A stretch of 64,000 bases of DNA from Marvania coccoides (lineage: Eukaryota > Chlorophyta > Trebouxiophyceae > Chlorellales > Chlorellaceae). The position numbers and the translations under genes are program-made. The number at the start of each line of letters is the position of its first letter. Within the stretch, counting starts at the first letter, position 1. Where the stretch lies: contig OY978105.1 of assembly GCA_963854735.1 (NCBI GenBank), positions 62,001 to 126,000 on the forward strand. Direction: 5' to 3'. A model generated the notes under the pieces. The model was not told the DNA's origin, did not search any database, and saw nothing but the letters and a program-made list of their open reading frames with translations. Shown in pieces: positions 25,281 through 37,300 of this stretch.

Positions 25281-25724
25281 ATGACGCGAGGACCTGACAG
25301 GAAGACGGTCATCAAGTCAACTGACATGACGGAGGAGATGCAACAGGAGGCAGTGGAGACAGCCAAGCACGTGAGTTCTACACTCAGCCACCACCTCGGT
25401 TCACTTCCATGCCCCTTCCCCCAGACTGCCATCGCATTTTTCCCGCCTCTTCTCCCACCATTTTACTTTTTATCAATTTTACTTTAATAGAGCTGCACGC
25501 CCCCCCCCCCCTCTCTCTTATACTACGCTGTGCAGGCCATCGACAAGTGGACCGTGGAGAAGGACATTGCCGCCTATATCAAGAAGGAGTTTGACTCCCG
25601 GCGTGGCCCCACCTGGCACTGCATCGTTGGCACCAAGTTTGGGTCCTACGTCACCCACGAGACCAAGCACTTCATCTACTTCTACCTCGACTCCATCGCG
25701 GTGCTGCTGTTCAAGAGCGGCTGA
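25281..25724 (+). CDS. DYNLL1: Dynein light chain LC8
   Basis: Exons 25281-25370 and 25536-25724 give 92 residues, the usual LC8 length. The strongly conserved segments [33 protein letters not shown] and the terminal LLFKSG are intact. LC8 is a dimeric hub that binds short linear motifs in dynein intermediate chain, intraflagellar transport dynein and many other partners. Its presence is compatible with, but does not prove, a flagellate stage. Confidence 0.97.
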
Positions 25725-26587
25725 GTAAGGGCGGAAGAAGTGTGGCGGCTAGCGATGAACAATACACCCGCGGCAGCGGAGGGCCTTTTCCGTTCAAGAG
25801 CGGTAGCTGGGATGCCCACCTGACGTGCACTTTGAAGTTGCGAGTCCGCTGCCTCTTTGACAGATAATTAATGATTCGTAATGACGCGTTTCTGACTGAT
25901 TTCTCTGCTTTTCTCCTTCCAAAAAAATTCAAACAATCAACTCTGAAACTTTGCATTTCCACAAAATTTCGATTTTTAAATGCATGTATTTTCCTCTGTT
26001 TATGATTTCCATCCTTTAATTCGGTATAATAAAGTTTAACAATGGCCAGAATGCGGGGAAATGGCTCGGTCATGAAGAAAAGAAGAACAAGCAAGAACAT
26101 GCGGAGAGGTCCCAGCTTAACCATTCCATAGAAGAGGCCAATATTCAGGTAATTTGGCATGAGCTAACGAGCGCAAACAATCTGCATCAACAAAATTTAA
26201 ACATATCGCCGAGTTAATCTTCCGTAGCAACGCCCTCTATTGGTGTATCACCCCAGACGTCAATTGATGCGTTCGATCAATGCATCCGTTTACACAACTG
26301 TCGCCAGTCTCCCCATTCTTCTTCTATCCCCTGCGTATTGGCAGCCCGGCTTTCTTATCCCCAGCTGAATTGACTATGTGGCGGTGTGTTTAATCCCCCT
26401 CCTGCTGGCCTCTCCAATTTTCGTGTGTGCGTGGATGCACTCTCCTAGGTAATTTTTATTCATTTATACACGCGGAGCTGAGTATCCGTGCCTCCGACGG
26501 CGCGTCCCCTGTTCCCGTCATATATCGAAAACCAATCAATCGCGCTGCCAGGAGGGCGTATGATGCCGCTTATCAAGTAGAGAATAG
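25725..26587. other. Intergenic spacer, LC8 to pherophorin A
   Basis: AT-rich spacer with the LC8 3' UTR and the pherophorin A promoter. Minus-strand open frames of 149 and 99 codons (25711-26160 and 26460-26759) lack family similarity and have intergenic composition, so I do not call them genes. Confidence 0.45.
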
Positions 26588-29500
26588 ATGATAGCAATAA
26601 AGGCCATCGTTTTCTGGGCTCTGGCTTCATGCTGCTTAATTCATGGCGAGTGTGACATACTCGATCACAAAATGTTATATCCCCCAGCACCCATCTCGCG
26701 AATAGCATCCTAGCGCGCACCTGATGGCTGATTATAATCTCAATTGCCATCAACTTCACAAAAATGGATAATTAACGCTCGCCATTTCGTATTCCCTCTG
26801 TGCAGCCCAAGCCGGCCGTTCGCTTCGGCAGGCAACAAATGGGGGCTGCTACGAAGAGCCCCTCAATCCTGACCCTGTTACGGAAGCGCACGGAGCAATC
26901 TATGGAGGCCCTCCCCTGACTGAGACTGTGGGGGCCAGCTCGGTGGAGTGGGCATATGCGGTGGAATATATGGTGCGATATTAAACTAGAGGAGCGGTGT
27001 TTCTATTGTCTTTCGAGAAATTAGACTTTCGTGCAGAAGGATTTAGAGCCCATTTAGCCATTCCATTGAGCTTTTTTCCTTTTATTTTTGTGTACCTCAA
27101 AAATTGTGTTGTGTGTTTACTCAGCGATCGTTTCTGACATTGATGCAGAGTATTGTTGAGCTCGTGTACGGCTCGACCGTGCCTGCCGTCAAGGCTGATA
27201 GGTTTGTCTTGGGAGCGTTTGACGCAGCAGCAACGGCGGCGCTGCGTGCGACCCTGCTGGGGCCTGCCGATGCCCCCTGGGCGGTGGAGGTGTACACCTC
27301 TGCAGCTGGAGCCAACCCCCTGCACCCCGCTGTGGATCGTACAAAGGATCCTAGACCTGAATTCAACGAAACCAGCGCCGACAATCCAATTCCTGTGCCG
27401 GTTAATGGCACTCCCTCGCCCAACCCTATGGGAGCGCAGTGCGAACGCGGCATGGCGCGTAAGACCATCGTGACCTACGTTTGCGGCCCCCCGCTTCAGC
27501 GGGATCCCGATGCTCCTGCTGACCCCGCCACGTTCTTGGCGCCTGGCATGCAAGTCAGCGCCCTCGCGGATTGCAACTTCCAAATCACAATGGCCGTGCC
27601 CGAAGCGTGCAGCTTGTGCAGGTGAGGAAACTTAGAGCGAAAATGTTACATTCGTATTCCTACCCCTGGGGCCTCTTCAGAGAGCATAGTAATCCTCGGG
27701 GAGCTAATCTGTGAACTTAAGAAATATTAATTATTATCCAACACAACACAATATCCCTTCTTCTCCATTCAGCCCCCCACCTGAGAGCCCTCCTCCTCCT
27801 CCCCAAAGGTCAGTTCTGCTTTTATAAAAAAATTAATTAAAATTGTGGCCGCGGCCATACAAAAATTCATGTTTTTTTTAATTTTTTCGCAGCCCTCCGC
27901 CCCCGGTTATCACCACTTCGCCCCCGCCCCCGGCGCTTCCTGATCGCGACTACGAGTACGACTACTTCAGTCCCCCTCCAGGCGGATTTTTGCCGTCGCC
28001 GCCACCTCCCGTGATTGATCAGTCATCGCCGCCACCCCCCGTGATTGTTCAGTCATCGCCACCACCCCCCGTGATTGTTCAGTCATCGCCACCACCACCC
28101 GTGATTGTTCAGTCATTGCCGCCACCCCCCGTCATTGTTCAGTCATCGCCGCCACCCCCCGTGATTGTTCAGTTATCGCCGCCTCCTCCAGCTGCCGCCG
28201 ACGAATACGACTACGATTATTCTCCGCCGCCCGTCATTCCCGTTGTCCCCAGCCCTCCTCCTCCCGTGATTGTTCAGTCATCGCCGCCTCCTCCAGCTGC
28301 CGCCGACGAATACGAATATGATTATTCTCCGCCGCCTGTCATTCCCGTTGTGCCCAGCCCTCCTCCCCCGACTGTCGATAAATCCAGTCCACCGCCCCCG
28401 GAAAATAATGGAGAAGAGTAAGTATATATTTGAACATTTCACGCTTTGCTTCTTTCAAAATCAAGTATTAACTTACTTTCACGCTTATTGCCGATTACCG
28501 ATATTTACCCATTTTTTCACCTAGGACACCTCTCATCATTTCCCTCTTTTCCGTCTGTTGTAGGTACGACTACAGCCCGCCTCCTCCCATCCACCCCAGT
28601 CCTCCTCCACCAGCAAAAGCGGATGAATATGAGTGCGTTGACTCTCCCTCCTGACAGGAATCATCTTTGTTTCAGCTTGCACAGCAATGATGAGCAGCAT
28701 AATAATCTTTCTTCAGGGGTACATTGTGCATATGATATGTATTCTGTTTGAATCATTCACACAATATAAACATGTTTTGGATCTGCAGATACGACTACAG
28801 CCCTCCGCCGCCGCCTGTTCCAAAACCGAGTCCGCCGCCGCCAAGCCCAGCAAATGAGGAAGAGTATGAGTAAGTATTGCGCTCCTGATTTTTTGGTTCA
28901 TTTCTTTCCTTATTAACTATTTTTCCCTGCTGTTGTAGGTACGATTATAGCCCTCCACCGCCAGTCAAGGTGGTACCCAGCCCGCCGCCCCCTGCCACCC
29001 CCCCTAAGGGCCAGGGCGAGTACGATTACGAGTGAGTAAATGAAGGCGTCGATTTTATTCAATTAATATTTTAAAATTTAAATTCAAGCCCATGTTTAAT
29101 ATCTTATCATATGCTTGTATAAAAACAATTTTACATAATTATATACTCATTGACTAAATTTTCTGATTTTTTTAAGCTATGAGTACGATGACAGCCCCAG
29201 CCCGCCTGCTGGACCAACCATTCCTCCTCCGCCTGCACCACGTCGCTACCGCCCTTCGCCGCCGCCGCCAAAAAATACACCTGACCTTCCCGCGCCGCCA
29301 AGTCCTCCTCATAAAGAAGAAGAGTAAGTTCGTTTCCTTCTATTTTTCCTTCAAGCAACTATTCTTACACAGTTTTGGGGTATTTTGTGGTAGCAATCAG
29401 TGTTGAGCCCTTCAACGCCGTAATTTAAACGTTTATTTATTGAAATTTTCTTAAATTCAGGTACGATTATGAGTATGAGAGTCCCCCGCCGCCAAAGATT

Positions 29501-30352
29501 CGCCCTCCACCTCCCGCAGCCCCCAAAGAAGAGTAAGTGATACGCTGTTTTAACTTGATGCATTGGCATTTCATGAATTCGCTTGCCTCTTTGCAGTGTG
29601 GCTTTTATTGCCGTCTCTGTGTGAAGTTCACATTCTGAAATGTTGTGGTTTTTTTATGTTATTGTTTTCTTTAATTCAGTTATGACTACGATTCGCCGCC
29701 GCCGCCTCCCAAGGTTATGCCAAGCCCACCAATGGAGGAGGAGTATGATTACGATTATGAGCCAGCTCCGGTTCACTCTCCACCCCCGGAACGCCCCATC
29801 CGCTTGCGCCCCCGTGCGCCGCCTCCTGGCTTGCCATCTCCACCCCCGCCTACTCCTGTCAAGGCCAAGAGGTATTTTATATAATATGAAATTTATATTT
29901 TATTATCGATTCATTATTTTATCTAGCAATGTATACATATTTATTTATTTATATATATATTTTTTTTTTAATTTTTTTTTTTATGTAGCCCCCCACCGCC
30001 CAAGAATTTGACTCCAAGACCTCCGCCGCCGGCTGCAACGCCTGGGTACCCACCAAGCGAGGAGGATTACGACTATGACTACGAGCATGACGATCCTCCG
30101 GTGCCTGGGCCTATGAAAAAGCCGCCGCCGCCTAGGAATTTTAGGCCGCGGCCCCCGCCGCCGGCTAAGAAGAAGTCGCCCCCGCCACCCAGGAAGAGGC
30201 CATCACAGCCACCGCCCAAAAGAAAATCTCCGCCCCCGCCCAAAAAGAAATCTCCGCCGCCGAAGAAGATTCCTGACCGTGATATCACCATCCTCAACCG
30301 CCCAGCTGACAATGGCAAGCAGACGAAACCAAAGCCTCAGAGAGAAGTCTGA
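26588..30352 (+). CDS. Pherophorin A: secreted pherophorin domain with extensin-like modular tail
   Basis: Twelve predicted exons: 26588-26645, 26806-26972, 27149-27621, 27773-27808, 27893-28417, 28564-28632, 28789-28869, 28939-29031, 29177-29323, 29461-29532, 29680-29871, 29989-30352 (758 residues). Exon 1 is a signal peptide. Exons 2-3 form one pherophorin domain (EEPLNPDPVTEAHGAIYGG, VEVYTSAAGANPLHP, ARKTIVTYVCG, VPEACSLC). Exon 5 carries tandem SSPPPPVIVQ decapeptides. Exons 6-11 each code a Tyr/Asp/Glu cluster plus Pro-rich block, and the last exon a Lys/Pro-rich basic tail. Pherophorins are hydroxyproline-rich extracellular matrix glycoproteins of green algae. The exon 1 donor is inferred as GC (26646) because pherophorin B splits the same codon there. 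Confidence 0.85.
27993..28300 (+). repeat. Tandem decapeptide-coding repeat (SSPPPPVIVQ) in pherophorin A
   Basis: A 30-bp unit coding SPPPPVIVQS repeats about seven times inside exon 5, then two longer units add AAADEY(D/E)YDYSPPPVIPVVP. The copies differ mainly at third positions. Confidence 0.8.
28564..29871 (+). repeat. Series of phase-2 module exons (EYDYSPPPP type), pherophorin A
   Basis: Six consecutive exons (69-192 nt) start and end in phase 2. Five of the six end by splitting a Glu codon (GA/gt); the last ends within an Arg codon (AG/gt). Each begins with the completed Glu or Asp followed by Tyr-Asp-Tyr or Tyr-Glu-Tyr and a Ser-Pro-Pro-Pro block. Every exon length is a multiple of three, so modules can be skipped or duplicated without a frameshift. 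Confidence 0.8.
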
Positions 30353-31322
30353 TTTTCCTCTCTTCTTTTTATAATAATACTGTCTGGTTTCTACTGCTTT
30401 CTGTTCTTATTGCTGTTACGTTTGCTGCTAGCTCTTCTCCTTTTTGTCGTATAAGTCTTTCTACCAATCTCCAATCTTTACTAGTTAATAAGCATTTTCA
30501 CCTAATTCCTGACAGATATGTACTTGTGAATCGATAGAATTTTTAAAATGACGGACGGCATGTGAAATTGTGTCCATTTGGGTTGGCTGTTGAAATAATT
30601 CTGTGATGCTACGCTTTAAATACAACTTGACGACGAAATAAAAAAGTGAGAATGAGGCACTTTCAATTTAGCTATGAAGCACTTTCAATTACATGTGCAC
30701 ACACACACACACACACACAGACACACACACTCCCCCCCCCGCACACACACTTGTAACAGATGCCGGTCTTTTAGATATTTTGGCGGGCGCATCATTTTTA
30801 TTTTTGGTTGGGAAGCAGTTCCTCCTTCAGAACGACTGGGAGGCTTAATTACACTGAGGCGTCGTCTTTTGTTCACAAGAAAAGCATTAAAGAAGGTGGA
30901 GCATTCAATTTGCAACCGTATGTTTGGTCGATGTTGCGAAAATGAAAAAAATATTTGTGAAAGCATATCAAACTCCGGTTGTAGTTGTTGAAAAACGCTG
31001 ATATCATCAAGAATTAAATATTAAATATATTCCTGTAGCAAATTTTCAAAATAAATGCCAGGGCGGCACATATATATAATGATTGCTGCTATTTCGAAGG
31101 AGGGCTTAACTTTGCGGTCGCTTGCAATTGTTTTGATTGACAGTTCCTCCGAACATGTAGTGACTGATGAAAAATATGTGTCTGGGTACTTACTACGTTA
31201 GCCGCGGCGCGCGCATTTGGGATACCGACACTTTTGGGGCCGGTCATCGAAAAAACTCACCAACGTGGATTGCAATCTCAAATATGGAATGGGATTTGTA
31301 AATTAAAAGGTCAAAGACGGAG
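30353..31322. other. Spacer between the two pherophorin genes, with (CA)n tract
   Basis: Contains the pherophorin A 3' region and the pherophorin B promoter. A (CA)n/C-tract microsatellite lies at 30697-30750. The flanking sequence is AT-rich with no supported gene. Confidence 0.55.
30697..30750. repeat. (CA)n microsatellite with a C tract
   Basis: Interrupted CA dinucleotide repeats flank a run of C residues; simple sequence. Confidence 0.9.
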
Positions 31323-34300
31323 ATGAAGGCGGGCGGAAGCGTGTGGCTGTTAGCCCTGTTTGCAGGGCTAACTCAAGGTGCTTAATTGATCTGTTTTACG
31401 TTCATGACTTGACGCCAGCTCTTGAAAGCATCAGGCCATCACGTTTATTCAAAAGATTATGCTTTATTACGTTGGGAGAGAACCAGCTCTTGAGACCGTC
31501 GAATAGCTTTTTTGTTGTTGCTATGAGATGCCTGCCGTCGAGAGTCAATTACATCCATCTCTAACATCACTGTTATGTTTTCTTCCTTGTGTAGCCTACG
31601 CCGGAAGAAATCTGAAGCAAACAGCCTGCTTCGATGAGCCTCTCAACCCTGACCCACTCACAGAGGCGCACGGAGCAGTCTATGGCGGTCCCGCCTCTAC
31701 ACAAACAGTAAATGGAAACGATGTGTCGTGGAGTTTTGCCGTGGAGTACCTGAGCGTCGCCATGTTTGAATATGCCTCGACAACGCCTGCCATCAAACAG
31801 GATAGGTGAGAAAATTGGCAGACGCTCCGGGTTTTTTCAACTCGAAAAAGGTCAACCCCGGCCGACCTAACCATTCCAATTGTTTTTATTATATTTTAAA
31901 CAGATTTGTCCTCGGGGCGTTCGATCTGGGGGCAACCACTGCGCTGCGCGACACGCTCACAGCCCCAGACCCCACCAGGCCGCTGTGGTCTGTGGAGGTC
32001 TACACCACAGCAGCAGCCTTGAACCCGCTGCATGCATCATTTGATAGAACCAAAGACGCACGGCCTGAGTTCAACGAAACCAGCAACACCAATCCGATCC
32101 CGGTGCCTTTCAACGGCGTTGCCCTGCCGAATCCGATGGGAGTCTCGTGTTCGCTTGGACAGGCGCGCAAAGCCACTGTAAACTACGTCTGCGGCGGCCC
32201 TTTGACGCAGGACCCTGACGCTGTGGCGATTGGAGAGCTGGCTACCTATATCATGACTGACGCAAATTTCAAAGTTGTTTCTCTTGCTGACTGCGAATTC
32301 GAAGTAACCATCTTTGTGCCCGAAGCGTGTTCGAATTGTTCTCCGCCACCGCCTGCTGAGTCGCCGCCTCCTCCGGAAGCGTCCCCGCCGCCTCCAGATG
32401 CATCACCGCCGCCGCCAGGTACGTGTTGCTTTTTATAACAAATGCGTTATTGCGATTCTTATTCTCTTTGAAAAATTTATCCCAATATTATCTTTTGTCA
32501 ATTTTTTTGATGTATTTTGCATGCATTTAATTACATTACATTAATTACATTAATTAATAATGTAATAATTTTCTCACAAAAATTCCGATCTTATTTGCAG
32601 AGGTCGTTTTGGAATCCCCACCCCCTCCAGCGGAAGAGCTTCAAAGTCCTCCTCCTCCTGAAGAAGGTAAAAAAAAAAAACTGTCTCTGGTATTTCATGC
32701 AGCTTTCCTCGAAAATGTTACGTTTATTTATATTGTATACGTTTCATTCGAGTAATGAACACACTTACACTGTGTTGCAGTGCTTCTGAGCCCTCCCCCA
32801 CCAACAATCGAAGAGCCGCTCGCTTCACCGCCGCCACCAGTTGAGGAGCCGCTGGCAAGCCCTCCTCCGCCTGAAGACCCGCTGGCTAGCCCTCCGCCGC
32901 CTGAAGACCCGCTGGCTAGCCCTCCGCCACCAGAAGGGCTGCTGGCAAGCCCTCCGCCGCCTGAAGACCCGCTGTCTAGCCCTCCTCCGCCTGAAGAGCT
33001 GCTGTCTAGCCCTCCGCCACCAGAAGAGCTGCTGGCAAGCCCTCCCCCGCCTGAAGACCCGCTGTCTAGCCCTCCTCCGCCTGAAGAGCTGCTGTCTAGC
33101 CCTCCTCCTCCTGAAGAGCTGCTGGCAAGCCCTCCTCCGCCTGAAGACCCGCTGTCTAGCCCTCCGCCGCCTGAAGACCCGCTGTCTAGCCCTCCGCCAC
33201 CAGAAGAGCTGCTGTCTAGCCCTCCTCCGCCTGAAGAGCTGCTGTCTAGCCCTCCGCCACCAGAAGAGCTGCTGGCGAGCCCTCCGCCGCCTGAAGAGCT
33301 GCTGGCAAGTCCCCCTCCTCCTGAAGACCCGCTGTCTAGCCCTCCGCCGCCTGAAGACCCGCTGTCTAGCCCTCCTCCTCCTGAAGAGCCGCTGGCAAGC
33401 CCTCCTCCTCCTGAAGAGCTGCTGTCTAGCCCTCCTCCGCCTGAAGAGCTGCTTTCTAGCCCTCCGCCACCAGAAGGGCTGCTGGCAAGCCCTCCCCCGC
33501 CTGAAGACCCGCTGTCTAGCCCTCCGCCGCCAGAAGACCCGCTGTCTAGCCCTCCGCCACCAGAAGAGCTGCTGGCAAGCCCTCCCCCGCCTGACGACCC
33601 GCTGTCTAGCCCTCCTCCGCCTGAAGAGCTGCTGTCTAGCCCTCCTCCTCCTGAAGAGCTGCTGGCAAGCCCTCCTCCTCCTGAAGAGCTGCTGTCTAGC
33701 CCTCCGCCGCCAGAAGACCCGCTGGCTAGCCCTCCTCCGCCTGAAGACCCGCTGTCTAGCCCTCCGCCACCCGATGAGCCGCTGTCTAGCCCTCCTCCTC
33801 CTGAAGAGCTGCTGTCTAGCCCTCCGCCGCCAGAAGACCCGCTGGCAAGCCCTCCCCCGCCTGAAGACCCGCTGTCTAGCCCTCCGCCACCAGAAGACCC
33901 GCTGTCTAGCCCTCCTCCTCCTGAAGAGCTGCTGGCAAGTCCCCCTCCTCCTGAAGACCCGCTGTCTAGCCCTCCGCCACCAGAAGACCCGCTGTCTAGC
34001 CCTCCTCCTCCTGAAGAGCTGCTGGCAAGCCCTCCCCCGCCTGAAGATCCGCTGGCTAGCCCTCCGCCGCCAGAAGATCCGCTGGCAAGCCCTCCGCCGC
34101 CAGAAGATCCGCTGGCAAGCCCTCCGCCGCCAGAAGACCCGCTGGCAAGCCCTCCGCCACCAGAAGACCCGCTGGCTAGCCCTCCTCCGCCACCTTTTGA
34201 AGAGCCGCGTGCAAGTCCACCCCCCCCAGTCGTTGAGCCGTTGGCAGCCCCTCCTCCCCCTCAGGAAGACCCTGCATCGCCGCCGCCCCTACCAGCAGAG

Positions 34301-37300
34301 CTGGACGTTCCGCCCCCGCCCATCGAAGCTGTCCTCGGCAGCCCACCGCCACCTGTACTTGATCCAGAGATTGTGCCGCCGCCGCCCTTTGTCCCCGTCA
34401 ACTGCTTCAGCAACGAGCCTCTGAACCCAGATGTCGCCACTGAGGCGCATGGAGCGATTTACGCAGGCCCGGCGCTGGTTGAGGGAGGAGTGGAATGGAG
34501 CTACACTGTGGAATACATGGTGAGGGGCTTTAGCGTTCAAATTATTGTCTTCATAAATATAAGACAGGGGTCTCTTAAATCTTATTTTTGTTGAGAAATA
34601 AGACGAGCTTAATTATCCTCGGCATATTTATTAGCACATGAATATACGACACTTTCAATATGTCGAAGCAATAAATACACCTGAATGATTTCTTTTATTT
34701 GCAGGCTATTGTTGAATTGGTCTATGTTTCTGCCGACATTAAGAAGGATAGGTGAGAAATAATGAGCACGACTTACTTTTTTACCCTGCATTTCTCCTTT
34801 GGGGCTGGCTTGCATTTTGAAATTCCTGGTCTTTTAAATGGATTATAAACACGTTTTTTCTCGTGGCCTCAGGTACACCCTGGGAGCCTTCGATCCTGCT
34901 GCATCTGCTGAGCTGCGTAGCACCCTTCTGGGCCCCACCGACCCCCAGTGGACGGTCGAGGTGTATACCAGCGCAGCAGGTTCTGACCCTCTGCACCCTT
35001 CCACCGATAGAACGCAGACTCCACGCCCTGATTTCTGCGAGACCTGTATTGATAATGCGATTCCCGCTCCTTTGGCTGGCGTCACACTGGAGAACCCTAC
35101 AGGCGCGCAGTGCGAAAAGGGCATGGCGCGCAAAACCATTGTCACCTACGTGTGTGGCCCTGCCCTTGAGCTCGATCCTGCCGATCTGGCCGCATTTTTG
35201 ACGCCCAACATGAAAGTGACGGGACTGGCAGGGTGCAACTTCCAAATTGAAATTGCCGTCCCTGAGGCATGCTCCTCCTGCGTGTAAGTTTTGCATATCC
35301 CCCCTCCATAGTTTTTTTTTTTTAAATATTTTCGCCCCCTTTCTATTTGGATATCTTCTCTACTTTCATTTCGCTTTAATTTCGCAGTCCCCCGCCGCCA
35401 CAGCAGCTGGTCGACTCTCCCCCGCCGCCACAGCAGCTGGTCGACTCTCCCCCGCCGCCACAGCAGCTGGTCGACTCTCCCCCGCCTTCACAGCAGCTGG
35501 TCGACTCTCCCCCGCCGCCACAGCAGCTGGTCGACTCTCCCCCGCCGCCACAGGACCCTGAGCTGGACGTTCCGCCCCCGCCCATCGAAGCTGGCAGCCC
35601 ACCGCCACCTGTACTTGATCCAGAGATTGTGCCGCCGCCGCCCTTTGTCCCCGTCAACTGCTTCAGCAACGAGCCTCTGAACCCAGATGTCGCCACTGAG
35701 GCGCATGGAGCGATTTACGCAGGCCCGGCGCTGGTTGAGGGAGGAGTGGAATGGAGCTACACTGTGGAATACATGGTGAGGGGCTTTAGCGTTCAAATTA
35801 TTGTCTTCATAAATATAAGACAGGGGTCTCTTAAATCTTATTTTTGTTGAGAAATAAGACGAGCTTAATTATCCTCGGCATATTTATTAGCACATGAATA
35901 TACGACACTTTCAATATGTCGAAGCAATAAATACACCTGAATGATTTCTTTTATTTGCAGGCTATTGTTGAATTGGTCTATGTTTCTGCCGACATTAAGA
36001 AGGATAGGTGAGAAATAATGAGCACGACTTACTTTTTTACCCTGCATTTCTCCTTTGGGGCTGGCTTGCATTTTGAAATTCCTGGTCTTTTAAATGGATT
36101 ATAAACACGTTTTTTCTCGTGGCCTCAGGTACACCCTGGGAGCCTTCGATCCTGCTGCATCTGCTGAGCTGCGTAGCACCCTTCTGGGCCCCACCGACCC
36201 CCAGTGGACGGTCGAGGTGTATACCAGCGCAGCAGGTTCTGACCCTCTGCACCCTTCCACCGATAGAACGCAGACTCCACGCCCTGATTTCTGCGAGACC
36301 TGTATTGATAATGCGATTCCCGCTCCTTTGGCTGGCGTCACACTGGAGAACCCTACAGGCGCGCAGTGCGAAAAGGGCATGGCGCGCAAAACCATTGTCA
36401 CCTACGTGTGTGGCCCTGCCCTTGAGCTCGATCCTGCCGATCTGGCCGCATTTTTGACGCCCAACATGAAAGTGACGGGACTGGCAGGGTGCAACTTCCA
36501 AATTGAAATTGCCGTCCCTGAGGCATGCTCCTCCTGCGTGTAAGTTTTGCATATCCCCCCTCCATAGTTTTTTTTTTTTAAATATTTTCGCCCCCTTTCT
36601 ATTTGGATATCTTCTCTACTTTCATTTCGCTTTAATTTCGCAGTCCCCCGCCGCCACAGCAGCTGGTCGACTCTCCCCCGCCGCCACAGCAGCTGGTCGA
36701 CTCTCCCCCGCCGCCACAGCAGCTGGTCGACTCTCCCCCGCCTTCACAGCAGCTGGTCGACTCTCCCCCGCCGCCACAGCAGCTGGTCGACTCTCCCCCG
36801 CCGCCACAGGACCCTGAGCTGGACGTTCCGCCCCCGCCCATCGAAGCTGGCAGCCCACCGCCACCTGTACTTGATCCAGAGATTGTGCCGCCGCCGCCCT
36901 TTGTCCCCGTCAACTGCTTCAGCAACGAGCCTCTGAACCCAGATGTCGCCACTGAGGCGCATGGAGCGATTTACGCAGGCCCGGCGCTGGTTGAGGGAGG
37001 AGTGGAATGGAGCTACACTGTGGAATACATGGTGAGGGGCTTTAGCGTTCAAATTATTGTCTTCATAAATATAAGACAGGGGTCTCTTAAATCTTATTTT
37101 TGTTGAGAAATAAGACGAGCTTAATTATCCTCGGCATATTTATTAGCACATGAATATACGACACTTTCAATATGTCGAAGCAATAAATACACCTGAATGA
37201 TTTCTTTTATTTGCAGGCTATTGTTGAATTGGTCTATGTTTCTGCCGACATTAAGAAGGATAGGTGAGAAATAATGAGCACGACTTACTTTTTTACCCTG

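Noticed and set aside
25711..26160. Minus-strand 149-codon frame downstream of LC8
   Set aside because: AT-rich, no recognisable domain and no supporting splice structure.
32841..34424. A 527-codon open frame, Leu/Arg-rich, in the +1 register of the minisatellite
   Set aside because: It is a by-product of a 30-bp repeat without stops in that frame; the other frame joins all flanking exons and codes the family-typical Pro-rich rod.
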